A stretch of 64,000 nt of DNA from Paenibacillus rhizophilus (GCF_003854965.1 NZ_RQPI01000001.1:682001-746000); one strand, 5' to 3'. Positions 34,930 through 44,719 are shown, counted from the first letter of the stretch. Numbers and translations: made by a program. The notes: generated by a model not told the origin, from the letters alone.

Positions 34930-36345
34930 TTATGCGGCTGCTTTTACTTTCGCGGATTTTTTGTGTCTAAGTGAGATAAACGCCACGGCAATGCTTATCA
35001 GCGCAATAACGGCTTCGATGAAGATTGCCATACGGATCGCTCCATTGAGCGCCGCGGACTCCATCGTTTCCAGCGTAGCATTCGCACCCAAACTTGCCGA
35101 GATGATCGCCATAATGACAGCCAACCCGACGGCGCCGCCAATCTGCTGTCCGGTCGTGACGATCGCGGAGGCGACTCCTTGCTCCTTCATGTCAATTCCT
35201 GTGCTTGCCGCAATATACATCGTTGTGAACGTAAACGCCTGACCCAGACCGATAATAACCATGCCCGGAATGACGTCCCAAGCCGATCCGGTTTCGGATA
35301 CCCGGGTCAGAAGCAAGAATCCGATGACGCCAAGTCCCATCCCGGCCGCAATCGTGCCGGCAACGCCAACGCCTGAAATCATTTTGTTAATCAGCTTGGC
35401 TCCAAGCAAAGCGCTGACCGTCAGAGGCAGGAAGGTAAGGCCAGACTGGATCGCGGTATATTGCAGCACCTCTTGCGTGTACAGCGTCAGGAAATAATAC
35501 AGCGTACCGAATGAAGCGGAGAATAGAGCGGCCGTAATGGCTGCGCCGGTCAAATTGCGGTTGCGAAACAGACGGAACGGAATCAGCGGCTCGCTTGTGC
35601 GCTTCTCAATCGCTACAAACAGCAGAAGCGAGGCAGCCCCGATTAGCCCCGGAATAAGCGTTGCTGTATGCAGCCAGCCTGTGACCGGGGATTGAATGAG
35701 ATAATACACGATTAAGATCATGCCGACTGTTACGGAAATCGTCCCGGCCGCATCATAATGGCGGGTTTCGGACAGTGTTTTGCTCTCCATAAGGGCCATT
35801 GGCGACAGGATAAGGACCAAAATAGCGATCGGCACATTGACGAAGAATGTCGATTCCCAGCCAATGTAACTGGTTAACACACCGCCCAGAAGCAATCCAA
35901 GCGACATTCCGACTCCGCCCATTGACGCCCACACACCCAGCGCGCGGTTGCGTTCCTTGCCTTCTTCAAAATTGGACATAATCAGGGACAGTGTGGCCGG
36001 GGACAGGAGCGCTCCGCCCAGCCCTTGAATGCCTCTGGCGATAACGAGCGCGAGCTGCGAGCCTGCCAGCCCTCCGAGTAAAGAGCCAAGACCAAAAAGC
36101 GCCATGGCGATCATAAACATCCGTCTTCTGCCAAGCAGGTCTGACAATCTTCCGCCGATAAGCAGGAATCCGCCAAAGGCCAAGGAGTAGGCGCTAATGA
36201 CCCATTGCAGATTGTTCGCGCTAAAGCCTAGATCCGCCGCCAGGGAAGGCAGGGCCACAAAAATAATCGTGTAATCAAGCGCCAATATCAACTGGGATAC
36301 CGCCAAAAGCAGCAATGCCAGTCTTTTATGTTTCGAGTTGTTCAT
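34930..36345 (-). CDS. MFS drug transporter, DHA2 (EmrB/QacA) family
   Basis: A 471-residue exporter with fourteen predicted helices, including the DHA2 motifs ALDYTIIFVALPSLAADLG (helix 1) and GGRLSDLLGRRRMF. It lies 162 bases from a TetR gene on the same strand and just before an NmrA-like gene. The start at ATG 36345 is favoured over 36357, because AAAGG immediately abuts the latter. It probably exports a toxic organic compound under TetR control. Confidence 0.88.
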   Translation of the reverse strand: MNNSKHKRLALLLLAVSQLILALDYTIIFVALPSLAADLGFSANNLQWVISAYSLAFGGFLLIGGRLSDLLGRRRMFMIAMALFGLGSLLGGLAGSQLALVIARGIQGLGGALLSPATLSLIMSNFEEGKERNRALGVWASMGGVGMSLGLLLGGVLTSYIGWESTFFVNVPIAILVLILSPMALMESKTLSETRHYDAAGTISVTVGMILIVYYLIQSPVTGWLHTATLIPGLIGAASLLLFVAIEKRTSEPLIPFRLFRNRNLTGAAITAALFSASFGTLYYFLTLYTQEVLQYTAIQSGLTFLPLTVSALLGAKLINKMISGVGVAGTIAAGMGLGVIGFLLLTRVSETGSAWDVIPGMVIIGLGQAFTFTTMYIAASTGIDMKEQGVASAIVTTGQQIGGAVGLAVIMAIISASLGANATLETMESAALNGAIRMAIFIEAVIALISIAVAFISLRHKKSAKVKAAA

Positions 36346-36480
36346 ATGAATGTTCATCCTTTCTTTTGTAGATCAAACAGTCTGGAATAGGTAAAAAAAT
36401 GAATTTATTTTCTCCAATTCAGAGCACGCAGGGGAGAATCACCTCCTTTATAGATCGTTCGGTCAAAAATATTTAAAATA

Positions 36481-36511
36481 ATAATGAAGCATCTGTATGA
36501 AGCTTCATTAT
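36481..36511 (-). terminator. Terminator of the tetR gene
   Basis: ATAATGAAGC at 36481-36490 pairs with GCTTCATTAT at 36502-36511, overlapping the stop codon. The minus strand then reads TATTTTAAATATTTTTG. Confidence 0.65.
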
Positions 36512-37095
36512 TTATCTAGCACCGAGAGGGTGACAGCCGCAATTTGGTCCAGAACCTGCGGGTTGTCGGTAAGTTTAGCCGCTTGGGTTAGCGCATATCG
36601 CGAATGATACAAATAGCGGGCAAGGGCAAGCAGGTCATCATGACGGCCGCTCAGTTCGCCTTGTTCACGGGCCCGAACCAATGCGTCATAAAAGGCTTGT
36701 TCCAGACGTTCCATGTCATGCTTGAAAAAAGCCGCAATCTCCGGATCGTGAGGGACTTGATCAATGGCGCTGTACAGAATGAAACATTCCTTGCGGCGCT
36801 GTTCATCCTGCAAAACGGCTGCAATTTCGTGAAAAATGTCGGCAATCGCTTGTTTCACCGAACCCGAACGCTCCAGATAGGAGACGACGGCCGCCGATTT
36901 CTCATTGACATAATATTTGACTGCCGAGATAAAAAGGTCCCTTTTAGTCCCATACGTATCGTACAGACTTTGGCGGGCAATCCCCAGACCGTCGAGTAAA
37001 TTTTGCAGTGAGGTTCCCTCATAACCGTAATGGCCGAATACTTCCATGGCCTTATGCAGCACAAGGGTGGTATCGAACTCTTTGCTTCTAGCCAC
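36508..37095 (-). CDS. TetR/AcrR family regulator
   Basis: A 195-residue repressor with an N-terminal HTH (AMEVFGHYGYEGTSLQNLLDG, continuing GIARQSLYDTYGTKRDLF) and a helical ligand domain. The GTG at 37095 is chosen because AAAGGAGG lies nine bases upstream. It sits upstream of the DHA2 exporter on the same strand and likely controls it. Confidence 0.88.
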   Translation of the reverse strand: MARSKEFDTTLVLHKAMEVFGHYGYEGTSLQNLLDGLGIARQSLYDTYGTKRDLFISAVKYYVNEKSAAVVSYLERSGSVKQAIADIFHEIAAVLQDEQRRKECFILYSAIDQVPHDPEIAAFFKHDMERLEQAFYDALVRAREQGELSGRHDDLLALARYLYHSRYALTQAAKLTDNPQVLDQIAAVTLSVLDK

Positions 37096-37246
37096 AACAT
37101 TGCACCTCCTTTCTGGTGTTATCATACCCCTTTTCAGACCGTTTAGTCAAGAAAAAAATTATTACTTTTATTCATCGCAGGGCAATGAACGGGAGCAGGT
37201 AACTAACTTGTCTGTAAAAAGATCGTGAAGCGCTCTTGCCAAAGGG

Positions 37247-37284
37247 TTGACAAACTATTTTGATGTAATTATTATAGTTACAAC
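37247..37284 (+). promoter_or_regulatory. Promoter of rrf2 gene with overlapping Rrf2 operator
   Basis: TTGACA (37247-37252), a 17-base spacer and TATTAT (37270-37275) form a sigma-A promoter. The operator GATGTAA-N9-TTACAAC at 37262-37284 covers the -10, so binding should block transcription. Two perfect versions lie at 37762 and 37831. Confidence 0.75.
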
Positions 37285-37299
37285 GAAAGGGTGATCACC

Positions 37300-37749
37300 T
37301 TGAGAATCAGCAGCCGGTTTTCAATAGCCGTTCATATGCTCTCGCTAATCCACGTGCGGACTGATCTTCTGACTTCAGAGCAGATTGCCGACAGCGTAAA
37401 CACGAATCCGGTAATTATCCGCCAAATCAGCCGGTTATTAAAGAAATCCGGTCTGCTCGATGTGAAACGGGGCTCCGGAGGGGCATTCTTGCTAAAGGAG
37501 GCTGCCGACATTTCCTTATATGACGTCTACAAAGCCGTCGAGGTGGTGGAGGAAGGCGAGCTGTTCCATACGCATGACCATCCGAATCCGAACTGTTGGG
37601 TGGGAGCCAATATTAATCAGGTGTTGGAGCTGATTTTATTGAAGGCTCAAACGGCGATGGAACAAGTTCTGCGAGAAATCTCCATAAAAGAAATAACGGT
37701 ACTTATGGTTCAAAGAAAGAATGCTTCTCATGCTTCTGCGGAAGCATAA
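37300..37749 (+). CDS. Rrf2 family transcriptional regulator (YwnA-like)
   Basis: A 149-residue winged-helix repressor beginning MRISSRFSIAVHMLSLIHV. The HTH is in TSEQIADSVNTNPVIIRQISRLLKKSG, and the wing holds RGSGGAFLLK. Only one Cys (NPNCW) is present, so it is not an Fe-S Rrf2 protein such as IscR or NsrR; it resembles YwnA/YwgB-type sensors. The TTG at 37300 follows AAAGGGTGAT. Operators at its own promoter and before the next gene indicate autorepression and control of the hydrolase. Confidence 0.88.
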   Translation: MRISSRFSIAVHMLSLIHVRTDLLTSEQIADSVNTNPVIIRQISRLLKKSGLLDVKRGSGGAFLLKEAADISLYDVYKAVEVVEEGELFHTHDHPNPNCWVGANINQVLELILLKAQTAMEQVLREISIKEITVLMVQRKNASHASAEA

Positions 37750-37761
37750 TTTTTTGAGCTT

Positions 37762-37784
37762 GTTGTAATGATCGTGTTTACAAC
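37762..37784 (+). promoter_or_regulatory. Rrf2 operator, copy 2
   Basis: GTTGTAA-N9-TTACAAC, a perfect inverted repeat just after the rrf2 stop codon, upstream of the hydrolase gene. Confidence 0.75.
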
Positions 37785-37830
37785 GATACTCGAAGTTCTT
37801 AATTTGCCGGGCGGACTTTCGTTTGTTGTC

Positions 37831-37853
37831 GTTGTAACATTTTTCATTACAAC
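37831..37853 (+). promoter_or_regulatory. Rrf2 operator, copy 3
   Basis: GTTGTAA-N9-TTACAAC, the same perfect inverted repeat with a different spacer. Its centre is 69 bases from that of copy 2, upstream of the hydrolase gene. Confidence 0.75.
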
Positions 37854-37953
37854 ATGGAATTTGTATTTGAAGGGGGTGAGGACCATGTAGCAATGAAATT
37901 GCAGGCTAAATTTTACCGGCTACATATTATTTATTTTCAAGGAGGAACGTCAA

Positions 37954-38853
37954 ATGGCAGATATCAGCAATGCAGAACAGGAAATCAAGGTGCTCGACTG
38001 GGAGCAAAATGTCAATTCGTATGTACAACTCATTCCCAATATTGAGTTCTCCAATGTAGAGGGAACTTCATTGAAACTGAATTTACTGGTGTACCGGGAC
38101 CCGATGGATGAGTTGTTCGGCAGGGAAGGGAATAAAGAAACGTATTCTTTGATTATTTACTTGCAAGGCTCGGGATGGGGATGGACGGAACAGAACATTT
38201 ACGCTTTCATCCCTCAACTGACCGATTTTGTGAAACAAGGCTACGTCGTCGCGTCTGTGCAATACAGAGGAAGCGGAGAAGCTCTGTTCCCGGGACAGCT
38301 TCAGGATGTGAAGGCGGCGGTGCGTTTCCTGAAAGCCAATGCGTCTAAGTACAATATCAATCCGGAAAAAATAGGAGTATGGGGAGATTCATCGGGCGGA
38401 CACCTGGCTCTTTTGCTTGCCTTGACGGAAGGTATCGAAGAATTTACGGGAGACAGAGAGCATCTTGAAGAGTCCAGCCAGGTTCAGGCCATTGTAGACT
38501 GGTTCGGCCCGACGGATCTTTTGTCCATGAGTCAATATCCGTCCCGCTTAGACCATGATTCGCCGCATTCGCCGGAATCGAAGCTGGTTGGCGGAGCTAT
38601 TCAGGAGCATAAGGATAAAGCGAAAAAAGCAAGTCCAAGTCAATATGTGCATCCTGATGCGCCTCCGATCTTGATGATGCACGGGGATCAGGACGATGTC
38701 GTGCCATACGAACAAAGCCTTGAATTTTTGAAGACAATGAGGCAGGCCGGCAATGATATAACTCTGTATAAAATAACGGGCGGCGGACATTTCGGCTTCA
38801 CCCAGCCTCATACGCTTGATGTGGTGAAGGATTTTTTTCATAAGCATTTATAA
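37954..38853 (+). CDS. Alpha/beta hydrolase (esterase/BD-FAE-like)
   Basis: A 299-residue alpha/beta hydrolase. The oxyanion region is LQGSGWGW, the nucleophile Ser is in GDSSGG near residue 149, the Asp is in HGDQDDVVP, and the His is in GGGHFG. It is closest to carboxylesterases of the BD-FAE/lipase group. AAGGAGG precedes the ATG. Two Rrf2-type operators upstream suggest induction by whatever the Rrf2 protein senses, perhaps an ester or electrophile. Confidence 0.88.
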   Translation: MADISNAEQEIKVLDWEQNVNSYVQLIPNIEFSNVEGTSLKLNLLVYRDPMDELFGREGNKETYSLIIYLQGSGWGWTEQNIYAFIPQLTDFVKQGYVVASVQYRGSGEALFPGQLQDVKAAVRFLKANASKYNINPEKIGVWGDSSGGHLALLLALTEGIEEFTGDREHLEESSQVQAIVDWFGPTDLLSMSQYPSRLDHDSPHSPESKLVGGAIQEHKDKAKKASPSQYVHPDAPPILMMHGDQDDVVPYEQSLEFLKTMRQAGNDITLYKITGGGHFGFTQPHTLDVVKDFFHKHL

Positions 38854-39000
38854 AAATAATAATCAAGCCGGCAGAAAGCATCAGAAGCCCGCTGAATCAC
38901 CGTTTTATGCAAAGAGTTTATCGTCAATGCGGTTCACCATGTCGTTCGCTACACGAACGAGGCGGTTTTGTGAAATAAAGAATGGCTTTAGTAAATGGAA

Positions 39001-39048
39001 AAGGGGCGATCCCAAAGTCATCCAGGATGACTTTGGGGATCGCCCCTT
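39001..39048 (-). terminator. Terminator of the nitrate reductase operon
   Basis: AAGGGGCGAT at 39001-39010 and following bases pair with ATCGCCCCTT at 39039-39048, giving a stem of over 20 pairs with one bulge. On the minus strand TTCCATTTAC follows. Confidence 0.8.
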
Positions 39049-39071
39049 ATTTCTGATGCGGGCCATTTTTA

Positions 39072-42000
39072 TTAATAGACATCCCGCAAATATCGTCTGC
39101 TCAGCGACAGCTCTTTCACATAATCCTTCGCTTCATCCGCACTCATCCCGCCATGCTGCTGAATAACGGCCTTCAGCGCGGCATCCACCTCTTTGGCCAT
39201 TTGATTGGCATCTCCGCACACATAAAAGTGGGCGCCTTCCTGCAGCCAAGCCCAAAGCTCTGCGCCGTGCTGCATCATGCGGTGCTGGACATAGATTTTG
39301 TCGGCCTGGTCGCGGGAAAAGGCGGTGTCCAGACGATGCAGTAAGCCTTCCTTCTGGAAAGCTTCTAGTTCATCCCTGAAGTAAAAATCGCTATCTTCAC
39401 GCTGTTCTCCGAAGATCAGCCAGTTCTTGCCCCTGGCCCCGGTCGCTTGTCGCTCCTGAAGGAAGCCGCGGAATGGAGCGATTCCGGTACCCGGACCGAC
39501 CATGATCATCGGCGCATCCGGATTTGCCGGCAGACGGAAATGAGCGTTCTTCTGAATAAAAATCGGGATTTCTGTATCCTGTGCGGCGAGGTCTGCCAGA
39601 AAGGTGGAGCACACGCCTTTTCGGGGGTTGCCGCCACACTCGTAGCGTAAGGTGGAAACCGTGATATGGACCTCGTCCGGATTGGATTTCGGGCTGGATG
39701 AAATGGAGTACAGGCGGGGCTGCAAAGGCTTGAGCAGCTGAGTAAACTCCGCCGCGCTCATGGATACCGGAAACTCCTGCAGCACATCGATCAGCTGACG
39801 CCCCCACAGCCACTCCTTCAGGCTTGCCTGGTTTTCACTTTGAAGAAGCTCGCTCAACCTTTCATTCTGTGATTGATCGCGGATAAACCGGAGCATTTCC
39901 GGTGAAATCCGGGCAATTTCGAAGTAACGTAGCAGCGCCTCGGCGATCGGCACTTCTCCTTGGCCTTTTACCGTAACCGGGAAGGATGGTTCCAGTTTCA
40001 CCGCGCTTAGCAAATTTCCGACAAGCTCAGGACAATTGGCCGGCCATACCCCCAGAGCGTCACCTGCTTCGTACCGCAAACCGGTATGTCTGAGGTCGAA
40101 AGCATAGTGGCGGGTTTCCTTCTCGGAATTCTCTTTATTCAGGCGCCGGTTGAACAGGATACGCGAATGCACCGGGCGATTTCGGTTATATCCATTTTGT
40201 TCCGGGATCGGGGAAGCCGCATCGGGGCCGGTTGCTTGAGCCGATATGGCGGTGGCTGCAGCCGTAGGTAAGGCTTGCTCCCGGTTGCTTGCATACTCGC
40301 GTAACATCCCCGCAGCTGTGTTCGTCCACGTTTCGACCTGTTCTTGGTAATCCGTATCGCAATGAGCGCAGTCAAGGAGCCGCTGAGCGCCAAGCTCCTC
40401 CAAACGGGCATCCAAATTTTGTCCGAATCCGCAGAACTGATCGTAATTCGAATCCCCGAAGGCGAGAACGGCATAGCGAAGCTCAGTCAATAGAGGCGCA
40501 TGATCCGCTTGCAGGGACTGAAAAAAGCTTTCCCCATTGTCCGGAGGATCTCCGGCACCGAAGGTACTGGCAATGAACAGGACAAAGCGCTCCTTGGCCA
40601 GATCCGGTACGGCATATTGATTCATGTTGACGAGTCTTATATCATAACCGGATTCCTGCAATTTCTTCGCGCAGTCGATTGCCGCACCTTCCGCATTTCC
40701 GGTCTGCGAGGCCCAGAGAATGGTGACAGGAAGTCTGCCCGCAGCCTCTGGCGCCGCTCCCGCCGCCGTTTCAAGCTTGGAAATCGTATCCTCATCGGGA
40801 AGGGAACTGCGGGAGAACATCCCGGCCAGCAAGCCGTCTACCCAATAACGTTTGGCTGGTTCAAGCGGCGCGGCAGGGGGCAGAACCGGAATGCCGGCAG
40901 CCGTTCGCGAATCCTCGGTGCGGAGACCGGTTAAGAAGCCCGACAGATAAACTTGTTCATGACTATCCAGCGTTATGGCTTTGGGGGATTGAAGGCCCAA
41001 CATGTTAGCGAGCGTATCTAGTTGTGCCAAATACAATTCCTCCTTCTGATTGACGGTCGCTGCGTTGGTTGGAAGAGGTGTCTCAATTCCATCTTTGTCC
41101 GATAAATTATGCTCCGCTGACGGATGCCCCGCAGCCTTGACCAACGAGACGGAGCAATACTTCAATTCGGGCTGAAAGGACAGGGGGTCGACAGAATCAT
41201 TGGTGACGTCGTTTACCGCCAGATTCGGCCCAAACACATCATTCCAATGGAAGGGGGCAAAGCAATTTCCCGGGCGCACCCGATCATTAATGACTGCTGG
41301 AAGAATAGCCCGCCCTCGCTTCGAACGAATTTCTACCGGGTCGCGATCTTTAATTTCAAGCATCGAAGCATCCTCCGGGTGAATTTCAATAAAAGGCCCT
41401 GGATTCAGTTTATTTAGCGTGGGAATCTTTCCCGTTTTGGTAAGCGTGTGCCATTGATGCTGCAAACGGCCGGAATTCAGCACAAAAGGATATTTGTTGT
41501 CCAGTATTTCTGCAGGCGGCATATACGGCCGCGCCCAAAAGATTCCTTTTCCGCTTTCCGTGGGGAAAACAATGCGCGGAGCGCTGCTGCCGGCAAACTC
41601 TATCGGCGTACTGTCGGCCTGATCGTTCAAATAGCGGATCGGGTTCCGATCGCTCGCGCTGTCCGAAGCACAAGGCCACTGCACAGGCGTTTCGCGCAGC
41701 CTTTCATAAGTCGCGCCGCGAATGTCATAGCCGGTCTTCGGATTCCAGGCCTGCTGGATTTCCTGATAGACCTCAGCTGAGGAACCGTACGAGAAAGCCG
41801 CGGAATAGCCCATTTCGCATGCAACCTGGGCGATAATCTGCCAGTCGGGCATGGCTTCTCCGGGCGGCTCGACCGCTTTCTGCATCAAGGTCAGGTTGCG
41901 CTCGGAGTTGATCATCACACCTTCGGCTTCGGCCCATAGAGCGCCGGGCAGCAGAATATCCGCGAACCGGTTCGTCTCAGTATCGAGGAACGCATCCTGC

Positions 42001-43280
42001 GTAATGACCAGTTCGGCAGCTTCCAGTCCTGCAATCACGTTCTTGCGGTTCGGCACGGTGGCGACCGGGTTCGTACAGATGATCCAGCAGGCTTTGATAT
42101 CGCCGGATTTCATACTTTCGAACATGGATACGGTGCCGGTGCCGACCTCAGTACGAACGGTGCCCTCGGGAACCTTCCACATTTCCTCGATAAACCTCCG
42201 GTCTGCTTCGCTTAGGACGGAGCGCTGACCGGGCAAACCCGGCCCCATGTAACCCATCTCCCGGCCGCCCATGGCGTTGGGCTGGCCGGTGAGGGAGAAG
42301 GGGCCGCTTCCCGGGCGGCATATGGCCCCTGTAGCGAGATGCAGATTGCAGATGGCGTTCGTATGCCAGGTGCCGTGTGTACTCTGGTTAAGGCCCATGG
42401 TCCAGCATGTCATCCAATTAGGGGCCCCGCCGATCCATTCGGCGGCTTTACGGATATCCGCCTCGGGGATTCCTGTAATTTCGGCCACCTTGTCCGGCGG
42501 ATAATCTTCCAGGAAATCCGGCATGTTCTCAAAGCCGGAGGTGAACTCTGCGATGAAGGCCGGGTCCGTATGGCCGTTCTTTACAAGCAGGTGCAGCAGT
42601 CCGTTAAGCAGGGCGAGATCCGTTCCGGGCCTGATCTGCATATACAGATTTGCTTTTTCCGCGGTAGCCGTACGGCGGGGGTCCACGACAATCAGCTTCG
42701 CTCCCGCTTTAACCCGATCCATCAAACGCAGGAACAGAATTGGATGACAGTCGGCCATATTGGCTCCGATAACGAAGAACAAATCGGTTTTATCCATATC
42801 CTGATAAGACCCCGGAGGCCCATCCGCTCCAAGCGAAAGCTTGTAGCCGCTGCCGGCGCTCGCCATACAAAGGCGGGAATTGGATTCGATGTTATTAGTT
42901 CTTATGAAGCCCTTAGCCAGCTTGTTGATCAAATACTGGGCCTCCAATGACATTTGACCCGAGACGTAAAAGGAGAGGGCATCCGGGCCATGTTCGTCAA
43001 GAATGGCACGGAGCCGCTTGGCCGTATCGCTGATGGCGTCATCCATGCCGACTTTGGAGGCCAGGCCCTTTCGGTCCTGACGCATATAGGCGTTTTCCAT
43101 TCGCCCCGATTCTGTGATGGCTAGAGCGGCAGTGCTGCCTTTGGTGCACAGTCTGCCGAAATTGGCCGGATGCTCTTTATCTCCAGTGAGTTTGACAACG
43201 CGGTTACCGGACACCTCGAGTACGATTCCGCAGCCGACGCCGCAGTAAGGACAGACACTTTTTACTTTTTTCGTTGTCAT
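39072..43280 (-). CDS. Assimilatory nitrate reductase fused to CysJ-like flavoprotein
   Basis: A 1402-residue fusion. Residues 1-700 are a molybdopterin oxidoreductase of the NasC/NarB type, with an N-terminal 4Fe-4S motif CPYCGVGCG and GRLCTKG, and a dinucleotide-binding domain near residue 600. A flavodoxin domain starts near 850 (VTILWASQTGNAEG). FAD- and NADPH-binding domains follow, as in sulfite reductase alpha subunit: RLYSISSSP near 1190, VGPGTGIAPFRGF near 1260, and the C-terminal RRYLRDVY. One chain can thus carry electrons from NADPH through FAD and FMN to the Mo site and reduce nitrate to nitrite. It is cotranscribed behind the transporter gene, 35 bases away. Confidence 0.92.
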   Translation of the reverse strand: MTTKKVKSVCPYCGVGCGIVLEVSGNRVVKLTGDKEHPANFGRLCTKGSTAALAITESGRMENAYMRQDRKGLASKVGMDDAISDTAKRLRAILDEHGPDALSFYVSGQMSLEAQYLINKLAKGFIRTNNIESNSRLCMASAGSGYKLSLGADGPPGSYQDMDKTDLFFVIGANMADCHPILFLRLMDRVKAGAKLIVVDPRRTATAEKANLYMQIRPGTDLALLNGLLHLLVKNGHTDPAFIAEFTSGFENMPDFLEDYPPDKVAEITGIPEADIRKAAEWIGGAPNWMTCWTMGLNQSTHGTWHTNAICNLHLATGAICRPGSGPFSLTGQPNAMGGREMGYMGPGLPGQRSVLSEADRRFIEEMWKVPEGTVRTEVGTGTVSMFESMKSGDIKACWIICTNPVATVPNRKNVIAGLEAAELVITQDAFLDTETNRFADILLPGALWAEAEGVMINSERNLTLMQKAVEPPGEAMPDWQIIAQVACEMGYSAAFSYGSSAEVYQEIQQAWNPKTGYDIRGATYERLRETPVQWPCASDSASDRNPIRYLNDQADSTPIEFAGSSAPRIVFPTESGKGIFWARPYMPPAEILDNKYPFVLNSGRLQHQWHTLTKTGKIPTLNKLNPGPFIEIHPEDASMLEIKDRDPVEIRSKRGRAILPAVINDRVRPGNCFAPFHWNDVFGPNLAVNDVTNDSVDPLSFQPELKYCSVSLVKAAGHPSAEHNLSDKDGIETPLPTNAATVNQKEELYLAQLDTLANMLGLQSPKAITLDSHEQVYLSGFLTGLRTEDSRTAAGIPVLPPAAPLEPAKRYWVDGLLAGMFSRSSLPDEDTISKLETAAGAAPEAAGRLPVTILWASQTGNAEGAAIDCAKKLQESGYDIRLVNMNQYAVPDLAKERFVLFIASTFGAGDPPDNGESFFQSLQADHAPLLTELRYAVLAFGDSNYDQFCGFGQNLDARLEELGAQRLLDCAHCDTDYQEQVETWTNTAAGMLREYASNREQALPTAAATAISAQATGPDAASPIPEQNGYNRNRPVHSRILFNRRLNKENSEKETRHYAFDLRHTGLRYEAGDALGVWPANCPELVGNLLSAVKLEPSFPVTVKGQGEVPIAEALLRYFEIARISPEMLRFIRDQSQNERLSELLQSENQASLKEWLWGRQLIDVLQEFPVSMSAAEFTQLLKPLQPRLYSISSSPKSNPDEVHITVSTLRYECGGNPRKGVCSTFLADLAAQDTEIPIFIQKNAHFRLPANPDAPMIMVGPGTGIAPFRGFLQERQATGARGKNWLIFGEQREDSDFYFRDELEAFQKEGLLHRLDTAFSRDQADKIYVQHRMMQHGAELWAWLQEGAHFYVCGDANQMAKEVDAALKAVIQQHGGMSADEAKDYVKELSLSRRYLRDVY

Positions 43281-43315
43281 GTGAGTTCACCCCCACTGAA
43301 GTTTTTTTTAATCTG

Positions 43316-44548
43316 CTAGAAATTGACGCCGGATTCCGCTTTAGCCCAGGATTTTCTCCAGGAACGTGTAACCGCGTAAAAAATAAGGGTTGTTATTAAC
43401 ACGATGGAACCTACAACAAGGAATCCTGTGACCTGTGAACCTGTGGATTGCTTTAGCGGGCCGAGGATGTATGTTGGCAGCAAATATCCTCCCAAACCTC
43501 CTGCTGCGCCGACGATTCCCGTAATGACTCCGATTTCACTGGAGAAGCGCTGAGGTATGATCTGGAATACCGATCCGTTCCCCATGCCAAGGCAGGCCAT
43601 CATTACGCTGGTATATAGTAGCATTACAAGGAATGAAGAGGGCATAGTAGCAATCGCAAAGGCGCATACGGAAACCACGCTGTACAAAATAACCAGGAGA
43701 CGCATGCCGCCAATTTTGTCGGCGATCCAGCCGCCTACAGGTCTGAAGAAGCTGCCTGCAATGACTGTAATGGTTACCAGGTAACCTACCTGAATTTTGG
43801 TCAAACCGCCGGGATTCGCGCTGTCGCCATATATATCATAAAAGAAAATGCTCGCATAGTTGGCGAATCCGACAAAACCGCCAAAGGTAATGGCATAGAA
43901 CATCGAGAACCACCAAGTATCCGCATGCTTGAACACACTGAGGTAATCCATAATTGGCTTTGGTGCAGGAGCATTCGGGGCATCTTTAACCAAAATAGCA
44001 AATACGATCATGACCATAACCAATGGGATCATCGCGATACCAAAAACATTATGCCACCCGTAAGCCTGAGCGAGCTGCGGCCCGAAAAAGGTTGCCAGCG
44101 CCGTTCCGCTGTTGCCTGCTCCCGCAATGCCCATCGCAAGTCCCTGATACTGTGGAGGATACCAGCGGCTCGCCAAGGACAGTGATACGGCAAAACTCGC
44201 GCCCGCGAAACCGAGCAGAAATCCGATCATATGAATCTGCAGCAGGCTGGTTCCGCCAAGCCAACCCCACAGAAGAGGGATGAGGGTTAGGGACATGCCG
44301 GTAAGGCCCGCTTTTTTACAGCCGATGCGGTCTGCCAATATTCCCATCGGTATCCGGAACACCGAACCGCCCAGGATCGGAATCGCAACCATTGTAGCTT
44401 TCTGGGTATCCGTTAAGCCGAAATCCTTAGTGATGAAGAGCGATAGAGCTCCGCACAGCACCCAAATCATAAAGCTTACATCAAAATATAAAAAAGCTGA
44501 CAATAAACTCGGGGAATGACCGGCTTTACGAAATTCTTTTGCTTCCAT
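43316..44548 (-). CDS. Nitrate/nitrite MFS transporter, NarK/NasA type
   Basis: A 410-residue MFS protein with twelve helices. It carries nitrate-porter features such as GMGNGSVFQIIPQRF and GAGNSGTALATFFGPQLA. It lies directly upstream of the nitrate reductase fusion and should import nitrate for it. AAAAGGAGG precedes the ATG at 44548. Expression is probably controlled by nitrogen status through two GlnR/TnrA boxes and by a terminator in the roughly 300-base leader. Confidence 0.9.
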   Translation of the reverse strand: MEAKEFRKAGHSPSLLSAFLYFDVSFMIWVLCGALSLFITKDFGLTDTQKATMVAIPILGGSVFRIPMGILADRIGCKKAGLTGMSLTLIPLLWGWLGGTSLLQIHMIGFLLGFAGASFAVSLSLASRWYPPQYQGLAMGIAGAGNSGTALATFFGPQLAQAYGWHNVFGIAMIPLVMVMIVFAILVKDAPNAPAPKPIMDYLSVFKHADTWWFSMFYAITFGGFVGFANYASIFFYDIYGDSANPGGLTKIQVGYLVTITVIAGSFFRPVGGWIADKIGGMRLLVILYSVVSVCAFAIATMPSSFLVMLLYTSVMMACLGMGNGSVFQIIPQRFSSEIGVITGIVGAAGGLGGYLLPTYILGPLKQSTGSQVTGFLVVGSIVLITTLIFYAVTRSWRKSWAKAESGVNF

Positions 44549-44665
44549 TTTTAACTTCCTCCTTTTATTGGGTAAACCACTGTTTTGTTAGGGCTTGCAG
44601 GTGGGCTGGGAGTATTCGAGTTCATTTGCCGCTGACATCGCCTCCTTAAAAAGTAAGTGAATGAG

Positions 44666-44719
44666 CAAAAAGAGCCGACTGACAGAACCCGCAAATCTGC
44701 GGATTTCGTTAATCGGCCC
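44666..44719 (-). terminator. Leader terminator (attenuator) before nitrate transporter gene
   Basis: On the minus strand a nine-pair stem (GGGCCGATT with AGTCGGCTC) encloses a second helix, CCGCA/TGCGG, and is followed by TTTTTG. It ends about 120 bases before the start codon, inside the transcribed leader. It is therefore a candidate site for antitermination, as in ANTAR-controlled nas leaders. No ANTAR gene is in the window. Confidence 0.65.

Noticed and set aside
37854..38045. 63-residue plus-strand frame starting inside the third Rrf2 operator
   Set aside because: Overlaps the hydrolase start in another frame; the hydrolase has the better ribosome site and clear homology.
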